Source: Serpentinicella sp031432315
GTDB lineage: Bacteria; Bacillota; Clostridia; Peptostreptococcales; Natronincolaceae
NCBI RefSeq assembly: GCF_031432315.1
Contig: NZ_JAVKGO010000003.1
Span: forward strand, 1-64,000
Reading direction: 5' to 3'
DNA length: 64,000 nucleotides
How positions within the stretch are numbered: the stretch's first letter is position 1; each line of letters starts with the position of its first letter. Under the pieces are notes generated by a model, which did not search any database, was not told where the DNA came from, and worked only from the letters and a program-made list of their open reading frames with translations. The position numbers were made by a program, and so were the translations under genes. Positions 34,685 to 42,725 of the stretch are shown piece by piece.

Positions 34685-35923
34685 TTGAAAAGAAAAGTAT
34701 TTTCATTAGCACTAGTATTAGTACTAGTAGCTAGCTTATTCCTTGTTGGTTGTGGAGGAGATACAACTGATGCACCAGCACCAGACAATGGAGAGGTAAG
34801 TACAGAGCCAATTAAAATTGGTGGATTAACAGCTCTAAGTGGAGTGTTACAAGATTACGGTGAGCAAATGCAAAGAGGTTTTGAATTAGGATTAGAGTAC
34901 ATGACTGATGGAACTAACGAAGTAGCAGGAAGAGAAATTCAAGTAATCTGGGAAGATACACAAACAAACCCAGAGGTTGCTACAGATAGAGCAAGAAAAC
35001 TTTTAGAAGATGACGATGTTGATATTTTAGTTGGACCAACTGCTTCAGGTAGTGGTTTAGCAATTATGCAATTAGCAGAAGAGTATGAAAGAGTATTAGT
35101 TGTTGAGCCAGCGGTTGCAGATGATATTACTGGACCAGACTCAAACAGATTCGTATTTAGAACTGGTAGAAACTCTACTCAAGATGCTTTAGCAATGGCA
35201 GCAGTGGTTCTTCACAATGCGCCAGACGGAAAAATTGCAACATTTGCACCAGATACTCAGTTTGGTAGACAAGGGGTTGAGCCTTTTATAGAAGCAATTG
35301 AAGCTTCAGAAACAGGAGCTGAAATGGTTGCTGAAGAATATGCACCAGCAGATGCAACAGACTTTACACCGTTTATTACAAGAATCAGAAACTCAGGTGC
35401 AGATTACACATTCGTTATCTGGGCTGGAGAAAATGATCCTTGGAGACAATTTACACAACAAGGGTTAAATGAGCATACACAACTTGTTACAGGAGCGCCA
35501 CAACTTGACGCTTTAAGAAACATGTTAGATTTAGATGGAATGCAAGGATTTACAGTATACTACAACGAAGTTGCAGAAAATCCAGTAAATGAATGGTTAG
35601 TTGAAAGACATAAAGAAGAACATGGATCAGTGCCAGATATCTTTACTTCAGGTGGTATGGCAGCAGCAATGGCTATCGTAACTGCTATTGAAAACACGAA
35701 TGGTTCTGTGGATGCTGAAGACTTAATCCAAGAAATGAGAGGAATGGAATTTGATTCTCCAACAGGAATGAGATACTTCAGAGCAGAAGATCATCAAGCA
35801 ATGCAACCATTATTTGAGGTTGATTTAGAGCAACGTGAAGGATACGATCATATCGTTCCAACACTAAGAAGAGTTATTCCAGCTGAAGAATTAGAGCCAC
35901 CAGTAAGAGTAACTCATGACTAA
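34685..35923 (+). CDS. livJ: Branched-chain-amino-acid-type substrate-binding lipoprotein
   Basis: 412-residue extracellular solute-binding protein of the LivJ/LivK family. A signal peptide ends in the lipobox L-V-G-C with the lipidated cysteine at C23, followed by an acidic Asp/Pro/Glu linker. The mature protein begins P-I-K-I-G-G-L-T-A-L-S-G and keeps the type I periplasmic-binding fold. TTG start after GGGGAGG. First and probably most expressed gene of the ABC operon. The ligand may be branched-chain or another amino acid or small amide; sequence alone does not decide. Confidence 0.9.
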   Translation: MKRKVFSLALVLVLVASLFLVGCGGDTTDAPAPDNGEVSTEPIKIGGLTALSGVLQDYGEQMQRGFELGLEYMTDGTNEVAGREIQVIWEDTQTNPEVATDRARKLLEDDDVDILVGPTASGSGLAIMQLAEEYERVLVVEPAVADDITGPDSNRFVFRTGRNSTQDALAMAAVVLHNAPDGKIATFAPDTQFGRQGVEPFIEAIEASETGAEMVAEEYAPADATDFTPFITRIRNSGADYTFVIWAGENDPWRQFTQQGLNEHTQLVTGAPQLDALRNMLDLDGMQGFTVYYNEVAENPVNEWLVERHKEEHGSVPDIFTSGGMAAAMAIVTAIENTNGSVDAEDLIQEMRGMEFDSPTGMRYFRAEDHQAMQPLFEVDLEQREGYDHIVPTLRRVIPAEELEPPVRVTHD

Positions 35924-35959
35924 GGGTTAACACAAACTCTAGGGGAGAGGATGTAAGAA

Positions 35960-36745
35960 ATGTCAGAGATAATTTTAAGGACTGAAAACCTAGGCATCGC
36001 TTTTGGTGCCCATAAAGCAGTAAACGATGTTACTATTGGAATCGAAAAAGGCAAGTTTACAACGATACTTGGGCCTAACGGTGCTGGGAAAACAACATTC
36101 TTTAATTTAGTAAGTGGACTCCTTACCCCAACTACAGGAAAGATCTTTTTCAAGGGGACAGACGTAACAAGTCTGTCCCCTATTGAAAGAGTATCCTTAG
36201 GTATGGGTAGATCCTTCCAACTTACAAATGTATTTCCAACACTAACAGCTTATGAAAATGTTAGACTAGCAGCGCAGTCATACGAAAAAGTTGGTTTTAA
36301 AATATTTACAAACCACAATAAATTCTCTAAAGTAAACGAGAAAACGGAAGAAATTCTAGAACGTGTGCTTTTACACAATAAAAAAGATGAGTTAGCATCA
36401 AACCTTACTCATGGTGAGCAAAGAAAACTTGAGTTAGGTATGGTATTAGCACTAGATCCTGAAGTACTACTATTAGATGAGCCTACTGCAGGTATGGCTA
36501 TCGAGGAAGTACCAGCAATGATAGACATTTTAAAGAAAACCCATACAGCTGGGACAACTATTGTTCTAATTGAGCATAAGATGGACATGGTTAAAATGCT
36601 ATCAGATAGGTTATCAATATTAGTTAATGGCGCGCTAATTGCTGATGGAGACCCAGACACAGTTTCTAAAAATCCAGAGGTTCTAGCAGCTTACTTGGGA
36701 GGAGGCGTAATCGATGCAGAAGCCACATTCGCTTCTAAAGGTTGA
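35960..36745 (+). CDS. livG: LivG-type ABC transporter ATPase
   Basis: 261-residue ATPase subunit. Walker A GPNGAGKTT near residue 39, the LivG-type signature L-T-H-G-E-Q-R-K-L-E, Walker B L-L-L-D-E-P-T-A-G-M and the switch histidine in L-I-E-H-K-M-D. The C-terminal extension ending in A-A-Y-L-G-G-G is typical of LivG. ATG with GGGGAGAGG. Pairs with LivF at the membrane. Its 3-prime end overlaps livF by 32 bases. Confidence 0.93.
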   Translation: MSEIILRTENLGIAFGAHKAVNDVTIGIEKGKFTTILGPNGAGKTTFFNLVSGLLTPTTGKIFFKGTDVTSLSPIERVSLGMGRSFQLTNVFPTLTAYENVRLAAQSYEKVGFKIFTNHNKFSKVNEKTEEILERVLLHNKKDELASNLTHGEQRKLELGMVLALDPEVLLLDEPTAGMAIEEVPAMIDILKKTHTAGTTIVLIEHKMDMVKMLSDRLSILVNGALIADGDPDTVSKNPEVLAAYLGGGVIDAEATFASKG

Positions 36746-37427
36746 GGACGTAGTATCATATATCGGACCATACACCATTCTACACGGTGCATCAGTTGAT
36801 ATTAAGCAAGGTGAAGCAGTTGTTATATTAGGGAGAAACGGTGCTGGTAAAACAACACTATTAAAAACGATTGTAGGACTAGTAAATACCCGTAGCGGAT
36901 CAATTACTTTTGATGGCAAGTCAATCGTAGGTATGCCAACCTATGATATTATAAAAGAAGGTATTGCCTTAGTACCAGAGGATTATGGTACATTTAACAT
37001 GCTAACAGTAGAAGAGAACTTACGATTAGCCATGCTTAAAGAAGACGGTGAAAGTAAAGATAGACTAGATTATGTATTAGACCTATTTCCTGACTTAAAG
37101 ATAGCATACAAAAGATTGTCTAAGACCCTAAGTGGTGGACAACGTCAGATGTTATCAATTGGAAGATCTTTAGTTAACGAAAACAAAGCTATTCTTATAG
37201 ATGAGCCGAGTAAGGGACTTGCACCTGTAGTTATCGAAAGAGTTGCACTAGCTTTACAAGAAATCAAAAAGCATACAACGGTTGTATTAGTAGAGCAGAA
37301 CTTTGCATTAGCAAGTGCGGTGGGGGAGCGATACTATATTGTAAGTGAAGGACAAACCGTTGCAAATGGACAAGTAGAAGATTTAGTAAAAGACAAAGAA
37401 TTACAAGCAGCACATCTTGGAATTTAA
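36714..37427 (+). CDS. livF: LivF-type ABC transporter ATPase
   Basis: 237-residue second ATPase. Walker A GRNGAGKTT near residue 42, signature LSGGQRQML, Walker B I-L-I-D-E-P-S-K-G-L-A-P, and V-E-Q-N-F in the switch region, all typical of LivF. The start codon lies inside livG behind GGGAGGAGG, so the two ATPases are translationally coupled. The order livJ-livG-livF-livH-livM puts the ATPases before the permeases, unlike the E. coli order. Confidence 0.93.
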   Translation: MQKPHSLLKVEDVVSYIGPYTILHGASVDIKQGEAVVILGRNGAGKTTLLKTIVGLVNTRSGSITFDGKSIVGMPTYDIIKEGIALVPEDYGTFNMLTVEENLRLAMLKEDGESKDRLDYVLDLFPDLKIAYKRLSKTLSGGQRQMLSIGRSLVNENKAILIDEPSKGLAPVVIERVALALQEIKKHTTVVLVEQNFALASAVGERYYIVSEGQTVANGQVEDLVKDKELQAAHLGI

Positions 37428-37488
37428 TTTATTAAATTCGTTTAGTTTTTAAATATAGAATCTCTAGATAGATATAAAGGAGGATTTT

Positions 37489-38481
37489 ATGGGTGCTATA
37501 TTAACATTATTAATTAATGGACTTGCACAAGGGGCGCTTATTTTCCTAATGGCCTCTGGACTATCCATTATCCTTGGTATGATGGGAGTTATTAACTTTG
37601 CCCATGGAACACTGTTCCTTTGGGGTGGATACTCCTATGTATGGGCCTACTATGTAATATGGAACAGGGTTGCACAAGCCAGATTTCCAGATGCATATGC
37701 AATAGGACAATGGGGCGGATCTGTTGTAAGGGTTGATAGAATAGCTCTTCCGAGCGGTCAAGCTCTACCATTTCACTTAGATTTATTAATATTTTTAGCA
37801 GCGCTTATCATTGCTGTAGCAATTGTATTTTTTATAGGTATGATTTTTGAGAAATTATTTATAAACAAAGTTTATAATAATGCTCCTGCACAAATTCTTG
37901 TTACATTAGGGCTACAAGTTATTTTCACAGATGTTGCAAGATTTTTCTTTGGTACAGAGGGGATTCAAATTGTACCTCCTAACTTCTTAAACGGAACAAC
38001 AAGACTATGGGGTGGAACCATTGTGCATTACAACATTTTTGTAATACTTGTTGGATTAGCTGTCGCTTTAATAATTCATAGAATTATTACAAAATCAAGA
38101 ATTGGTATGGTTATCCGTGCTGGTCTTCAAAGTCCAGAACATGTTAAGGCTATCGGTATTAACATAAGAAGATACTTTACGTATATCTTTGCTGTTGGAG
38201 CAGGACTTGCTGCACTAGGTGGAGCATTATACATGCCATTCGTTGGTGCTGTTACTTCAACTGCTGGAATGAACAATCAGATTCTTGCCTTTATCGTTAT
38301 CGTTGTAGGCGGACTGGGAAGCTTCTTAGGTTCAGCTTTTGGTAGTGTGTTTATTGGACTAATGACAGTAGTTATTTCATTATTTGTGCCTGCACTATCG
38401 GTTGTTGCAAACGTTTTAGTTATGGCATTAGTATTAGTATTTAAACCTAATGGTTTATTCGGAATGGCGGTGAATAACTAA
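37489..38481 (+). CDS. livH: LivH-type permease
   Basis: 330-residue inner-membrane permease with about eight helices. The start L-I-N-G-L-A-Q-G-A-L-I-F-L-M-A-S-G-L and M-M-G-V-I-N-F-A-H-G are characteristic of LivH. Longer than the usual ~300 residues because of an extra ~40-residue loop after the second helix (about residues 52-88, W-N-R-V-A-Q-A-R-F-P-D). ATG with AAAGGAGG. The stop overlaps the livM start. Confidence 0.92.
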   Translation: MGAILTLLINGLAQGALIFLMASGLSIILGMMGVINFAHGTLFLWGGYSYVWAYYVIWNRVAQARFPDAYAIGQWGGSVVRVDRIALPSGQALPFHLDLLIFLAALIIAVAIVFFIGMIFEKLFINKVYNNAPAQILVTLGLQVIFTDVARFFFGTEGIQIVPPNFLNGTTRLWGGTIVHYNIFVILVGLAVALIIHRIITKSRIGMVIRAGLQSPEHVKAIGINIRRYFTYIFAVGAGLAALGGALYMPFVGAVTSTAGMNNQILAFIVIVVGGLGSFLGSAFGSVFIGLMTVVISLFVPALSVVANVLVMALVLVFKPNGLFGMAVNN

Positions 38482-39551
38482 TGGGGAAAGCAAAAGTTAA
38501 AGTAAACGCAGCAGATATGATCGGAAGTAAAAAAATGTCGCCTGTTCAAATAGGAGCATTATTAGCTTTAATTGCAACTTTTGTTGCACTTCCATTCTTT
38601 ATAGGAAACACAACGATAGTATTAGTTTGTCGTATATTTATTCTTGGTGTATACGGTATGAGTTATGATATCCTAAGGGGTTATACAGGGATTATTAACT
38701 TAGGCCAGGCTTCTTTCTTCGGGTCAGGAGTATACATTGGTGTACTTGCTTTAAGAAGAGAAGCGGATATGCTACACTTTATTGTAGCACTACTTGGCGC
38801 AACTGTATTTTGTCTTTTAGTCGGATTCTTATACAGTAAGATTGTATTGCTTACCGGTGGCGTTGTACCAGGTGCCATGATTACCCTTGCTTTAGCTGAG
38901 ATTGTAAGAAACTTAGCTGAAAGATGGTATACTGTTACTGGTGGACAAGATGGACTTAGTTTAAGAGCATCAAGCTTAGCAATAAACTTTACCTCCGCGT
39001 CAATAAGACTTGGTGGAAGAGATAAATTAATAGGGCTATACCTATTTACCTTTGTATTCTTAATTGTGATGACACTAGTGTTAAGACAATTCGTTATGTC
39101 ACCAACTGGAAGAGTTTTAATGGCAATTCGTGAAAATGATCAAAGAGCAAAGTTCTTAGGTTATAACACAGACCATTATAAAACAATTGCATTCTTAGTA
39201 TCAGCAGTAGCATCAGGACTTGCAGGTGTATTCTTCTCAATTGTAGTACGTTTTGCAGGAACTGACTATCTAAGTATTCAAACTACCTTAGATGCCCTAC
39301 TAATGACATTAGTTGGAGGAACAGGAACATTATACGGTGCTATAATTGGTAGTGGGCTTGTAACATATTTACAAAACCTATTACTAAACTTAGCAAGAGA
39401 GTACTCAGATTTCAGACTTTTAAGATTCCCAATGATTTTTATTGGATCAATTTACGTAGCAATCGTAATGTTTATGCCATCCGGTATTATGGGTGGAGTG
39501 TATAAATTACAAGCGATGCGTAAACTTAAAAAATCTCAAGCCAATAAATAA
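38481..39551 (+). CDS. livM: LivM-type permease
   Basis: 356-residue second permease, about nine helices, with G-Y-T-G-I-I-N-L-G-Q-A-S-F-F-G-S-G (LivM signature) near residue 70 and A-I-R-E-N-D-Q-R-A near 215. The stop/start arrangement TAATG couples it to livH. Last gene of the operon; a strong terminator follows 19 bases after the stop. Confidence 0.92.
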   Translation: MGKAKVKVNAADMIGSKKMSPVQIGALLALIATFVALPFFIGNTTIVLVCRIFILGVYGMSYDILRGYTGIINLGQASFFGSGVYIGVLALRREADMLHFIVALLGATVFCLLVGFLYSKIVLLTGGVVPGAMITLALAEIVRNLAERWYTVTGGQDGLSLRASSLAINFTSASIRLGGRDKLIGLYLFTFVFLIVMTLVLRQFVMSPTGRVLMAIRENDQRAKFLGYNTDHYKTIAFLVSAVASGLAGVFFSIVVRFAGTDYLSIQTTLDALLMTLVGGTGTLYGAIIGSGLVTYLQNLLLNLAREYSDFRLLRFPMIFIGSIYVAIVMFMPSGIMGGVYKLQAMRKLKKSQANK

Positions 39552-39570
39552 TTAGCGTATTTTATAAAGG

Positions 39571-39603
39571 CACCTAATAACATTGTTATTAGGTGTTTTT
39601 TAT
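39571..39603 (+). terminator. liv operon terminator
   Basis: CACCTAATAACA / TGTTATTAGGTG, then TTTTTT. Confidence 0.9.
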
Positions 39604-39770
39604 ATAGTAAGAAAGTTTTTTTACTGCATATAAAACGAAAGGACATTGCTGTAGAAGAAAAAGTAGCCTTTTATAAGGAATGTGCAGTAGGTGTTTTAAA
39701 ATATATTAAAGTTTACTTGAATACAATACTATGATAATGTAATTCTATATTGTGAAAGGAGGTCTTCCAA

Positions 39771-41204
39771 ATGGTTCTTGATAAAACACAACTCAATGAA
39801 GAAAATATATCTTCAATATTTGCGTCAATGACAAGACTTCTATTTGATCAGCTACCTGTTCCAATCAACTTTGTTGACGCAGACGGACGAGTTATCGCTA
39901 TAAATAAAGCTTTTCTTGAGTTTCTTAATATAGATTTAGAAGATATACATCAAAAACGTATTGCTGATATTGACCCGACTGTTCGCCTTCCAGTTGTTAT
40001 AAAAACAGGAAAAGCAGAACTGGGACAACGGCATAAGTTTAAAGATGGCAGAGAAGTGATTGTTCATAGAATACCAATATTTTATGAAGATAAAATAATT
40101 GGTGGCGTTGGGATTATATTAATTGATGATCTAAGTTATTTTTATAAACAAGCAATTGAAACAGACAAACTTAAAGAGTTAGAAACAATCAAAATTAGTA
40201 GAGCGAAAGATATTTATAAAGCTAAATATAATTTTGATCACATTTTAACTGCTTCAGAATTAAAAAAGCAGTGTAAACGTCGTGCAAAAAATTATAGTGC
40301 TACAGATATGACAGTACTAATCACTGGAGAAAGTGGTGTCGGAAAAGAATTATTTGCTCATTCTATTCATCAAGAAAGCAAACGAAACCAAGGACCTTTT
40401 ATTACTGTTAACTGTGCTGCGATCCCAGAATCTTTATTGGAGTCAGAACTTTTTGGCTATTCCCAAGGGGCATTTACAGGGGCAAAAAAAACTGGGCAAC
40501 AAGGTAAATTTGAACTTGCAAATGGAGGAACTATATTTCTAGATGAGATTGGTGAAATGCCTTTAAATACCCAAGCGAAAATATTAAGAGTTTTACAAGA
40601 AAAGGAAGTTAGAAGAATTGGTGATAGCAAAAACATACCTTTAGATATTAGAGTTATTGCTGCCACAAATGCCAAATTAGAAAATGCGATTACAGAAGGA
40701 AAATTCAGATCAGACTTATATTATCGTCTGAATGTCTTAAATTTAGAGATACCAGGATTAAGAGAAACACCTGAAGATATTCCCTTACTAATTAACCACT
40801 TTACTACCCTTATGTTTCAAGAGTTTGGATTGTACAAAAAATTCCCTAAAAAAGTTGTAGAATTGCTGCAAGCTTATGAATGGCCGGGTAATGTACGTGA
40901 ACTAAAAAATATCGTCGAGAGAATGACTGTAAACGCGGAAAATAATGAAGTAAGTAGATCCGATGTCCCTAAGTATGTTATGGCGCATAAAAGCGTATCT
41001 AACTTAAATAATAAGAAAGATTACGCCCAAGACGAAGTTGGGAGTTTGAAGGAGACGTTGTATAATGTTGAAAAAAACATTATTTTAGATACACTTAAAT
41101 CTTGTAAATATAATAAAGCAAAAACAGCCAACAAACTCGGGATACCGAGGATGACATTATATAGAAAATTAAAAAGTTATGGAATAGAAGATAAAAATGA
41201 ATAA
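39771..41204 (+). CDS. Sigma-54-dependent activator, PAS-AAA+-HTH (regulator 2)
   Basis: 477-residue paralogue of the regulator at 32845 with the same layout: PAS at about 20-125 (P-V-P-I-N-F-V-D-A-D-G-R), AAA+ at about 170-400 with GESGVGKE, QGAFTGA and L-D-E-I-G-E, and a C-terminal HTH (K-A-K-T-A-N-K-L-G-I-P-R-M-T-L-Y). The two PAS domains share an I-V-H-R-I-P motif, suggesting related ligands. ATG with AAAGGAGG. It directly follows the liv operon. Targets could be liv or genes outside the window. Confidence 0.92.
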   Translation: MVLDKTQLNEENISSIFASMTRLLFDQLPVPINFVDADGRVIAINKAFLEFLNIDLEDIHQKRIADIDPTVRLPVVIKTGKAELGQRHKFKDGREVIVHRIPIFYEDKIIGGVGIILIDDLSYFYKQAIETDKLKELETIKISRAKDIYKAKYNFDHILTASELKKQCKRRAKNYSATDMTVLITGESGVGKELFAHSIHQESKRNQGPFITVNCAAIPESLLESELFGYSQGAFTGAKKTGQQGKFELANGGTIFLDEIGEMPLNTQAKILRVLQEKEVRRIGDSKNIPLDIRVIAATNAKLENAITEGKFRSDLYYRLNVLNLEIPGLRETPEDIPLLINHFTTLMFQEFGLYKKFPKKVVELLQAYEWPGNVRELKNIVERMTVNAENNEVSRSDVPKYVMAHKSVSNLNNKKDYAQDEVGSLKETLYNVEKNIILDTLKSCKYNKAKTANKLGIPRMTLYRKLKSYGIEDKNE

Positions 41205-41214
41205 TGCATTTTAC

Positions 41215-41242
41215 TAGTAGGGCGAATATGATCGCCCTACTA
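41215..41242. repeat. REP-like palindrome TAGTAGGGCGA
   Basis: TAGTAGGGCGA / TCGCCCTACTA with a 6-base centre. No T tract. It sits between the convergent stops of regulator 2 and aroF and may double as a transcription barrier. Resembles the GGCGAAT/ATTCGCC palindrome at 59947. Confidence 0.6.
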
Positions 41243-41245
41243 ATA

Positions 41246-42250
41246 TTAGTTTACTACCTTTGAAATTTCATTTATTGCTTTCATCATGTGGTCAAAACGT
41301 TTAGGTTTTAAAGATTGAGATCCATCGGATAATGCTTGCTCAGGTTCATGATGAACTTCAATCATAAGACCGTGTGCCCCAACAGCTATAGCTGCCTTTG
41401 CAAGGGGTTCTACCAGTGCCCATTTACCACAAGCATGACTTGGGTCAACGATAATAGGCAAATGACTTAACTCTTTAATGGCAGGCACTGCACTTAAATC
41501 TAATGTATTACGAGTATGGGTTTCAAAGGTTCGAATACCCCTTTCGCATAAAATAACTTGACTATTCCCTTCAGACATAATATACTCCGCAGACATTAAA
41601 AACTCTTCGATTGTTGCACTTAATCCTCTTTTAAGTATAATTGGCTTTTTACTTCGTCCAGCCCGCTTTAACAATGGGAAATTTTGCATATTTCTAGCGC
41701 CTATTTGTAGCACATCAGCATAAGATTCTACTAGATCAAAAGTATCTGTATCCATCACCTCAGTGACAATTGGTAATCCAGTTTCCTCCTTTGCTTTTTG
41801 TAATAATTTTAAGCCTTCCTCACCTAGACCTTGGAAACTATATGGAGAAGTTCTAGGTTTAAATGCGCCTCCCCTTAACATGGTTGCACCACTAGATTTT
41901 ACAGCCTTTGCAATCGTCAATAGTTGTTCTTCATTTTCAACGGAACAAGGTCCTGCTATAACACAAGGTGTGTTCTGGCCGACTTCTACATTTCCTATCT
42001 TTATTATTGTATCCTCTGGATGGAACATTCTTCCCGCTAATTTAAAGGGCTGTTGTACCCGAATAACACGATCAACAAATTCGTTTGCTAATATTTGACT
42101 TTCAGTAAAACGGCTAGTATCACCGACCAAGCCTAAAAGACAGTAATTAGCCCCCTCTGACCTATGTACTTGACACCCTAAATCAGTCATTTTTTTCTCT
42201 ATCCTCTCGATTACTTCATTTGGTGCATTTGCTTTCATTACAATTACCAT
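41246..42250 (-). CDS. aroF: DAHP synthase, type I-beta with N-terminal regulatory domain
   Basis: Condenses phosphoenolpyruvate and erythrose 4-phosphate, the first step of aromatic synthesis. 334 residues. Residues 1 to about 70 form a ferredoxin-like regulatory domain, followed by the KDO8P/DAHP barrel with V-I-A-G-P-C-S-V-E, G-G-A-F-K-P-R-T-S-P-Y and a metal cysteine in I-A-G-P-C. The length and layout match the Thermotoga-type enzyme, which is inhibited by Phe/Tyr through that domain. ATG with GGAGG. It is divergent from the rest of the aro genes and has a 300-base leader containing a peptide ORF and a terminator (see those entries). Confidence 0.95.
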   Translation of the reverse strand: MVIVMKANAPNEVIERIEKKMTDLGCQVHRSEGANYCLLGLVGDTSRFTESQILANEFVDRVIRVQQPFKLAGRMFHPEDTIIKIGNVEVGQNTPCVIAGPCSVENEEQLLTIAKAVKSSGATMLRGGAFKPRTSPYSFQGLGEEGLKLLQKAKEETGLPIVTEVMDTDTFDLVESYADVLQIGARNMQNFPLLKRAGRSKKPIILKRGLSATIEEFLMSAEYIMSEGNSQVILCERGIRTFETHTRNTLDLSAVPAIKELSHLPIIVDPSHACGKWALVEPLAKAAIAVGAHGLMIEVHHEPEQALSDGSQSLKPKRFDHMMKAINEISKVVN

Positions 42251-42329
42251 AATATTACCTCCTTAAAGTATTTTATATAATTTTTGAAAATTTATAAATA
42301 AGGAAAGTGATAATTTCCTTAAATAATTT

Positions 42330-42371
42330 AAAATAAAAAAAGAGGACTCTTTTTTCTAAGAGTCCTCTTTT
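42330..42371 (-). terminator. Attenuator terminator upstream of aroF
   Basis: On the minus strand AAAAGAGGACTCTT, loop AGAAAA, AAGAGTCCTCTTTT, then TTTATTTT: a perfect 14-bp stem with a T tract, 80 bases before aroF and 20 bases after the leader-peptide stop. The sequence TCTTAGAAA at its left arm and loop can instead pair with TTTCTAAGA inside the leader ORF (42422-42430), a possible antiterminator. Confidence 0.88.
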
Positions 42372-42391
42372 ATCCTAAAATATAAATTAAG

Positions 42392-42538
42392 TTAATAGGA
42401 ATGAAGTATAGGCGTTAAGTTTCTTAGAAAGAAAGAACTATTATTTTTCAATGTAAAGTAACCAGCGCTAAAAAAGCCCCAGTAAAAGTTAAAATAATAG
42501 CTATTTATTTGAATGTTTTTTCCAAGATTCTTTAACAT
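42392..42538 (-). CDS. Aromatic-rich leader peptide of aroF, 48 aa
   Basis: A 48-codon ORF in the aroF leader, not similar to any protein I know. Thirteen residues are Phe, Tyr or Trp, and ten of these fall within residues 14-28 (Y-Y-F-N-F-Y-W-G-F-F-S-A-G-Y-F). It starts with ATG behind AAAGGTGATC, a near-perfect Shine-Dalgarno, ends 20 bases before the terminator hairpin, and has a consensus promoter upstream. The pattern fits a ribosome-stalling attenuator sensing charged aromatic tRNAs, driving aroF expression when Phe, Tyr or Trp run short. Function inferred from architecture; the peptide product itself probably has none. Confidence 0.75.
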   Translation of the reverse strand: MLKNLGKNIQINSYYFNFYWGFFSAGYFTLKNNSSFFLRNLTPILHSY

Positions 42539-42573
42539 GTAGATCACCTTTTTGTAAGATAAGATTTTTATAA

Positions 42574-42602
42574 AGTATATATTAAAAGAGTGTGTATGTC
42601 AA
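42574..42602 (-). promoter_or_regulatory. Promoter of the leader-aroF transcript
   Basis: On the minus strand TTGACA, exactly 17 bases, TATACT; start near 42567, about 29 bases before the leader-peptide ATG. Confidence 0.82.
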
Positions 42603-42652
42603 TGATATTTTCAGAAATTTTAGTAAATTCAAATAAAATAAAGTATATATGC

Positions 42653-42681
42653 TTGACATATAAAAATGCATCGGTTAAAGT
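42653..42681 (+). promoter_or_regulatory. Promoter of the tyrA-aro operon
   Basis: TTGACA, exactly 17 bases, TAAAGT; start near 42688, 38 bases before tyrA. It is back to back with the aroF promoter, 50 bases between the two -35 boxes. No attenuator is seen on this side. Confidence 0.7.
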
Positions 42682-42725
42682 ATGTAAAAAAGCGGAAATA
42701 CAATGGCAAGTAAGGAGAACTATTT

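Noticed and set aside
42251..42560. T-box upstream of aroF
   Set aside because: The minus strand lacks a T-box core (AGGGTGGNACCGCG) and a specifier stem-loop; a peptide ORF with a terminator fits instead.
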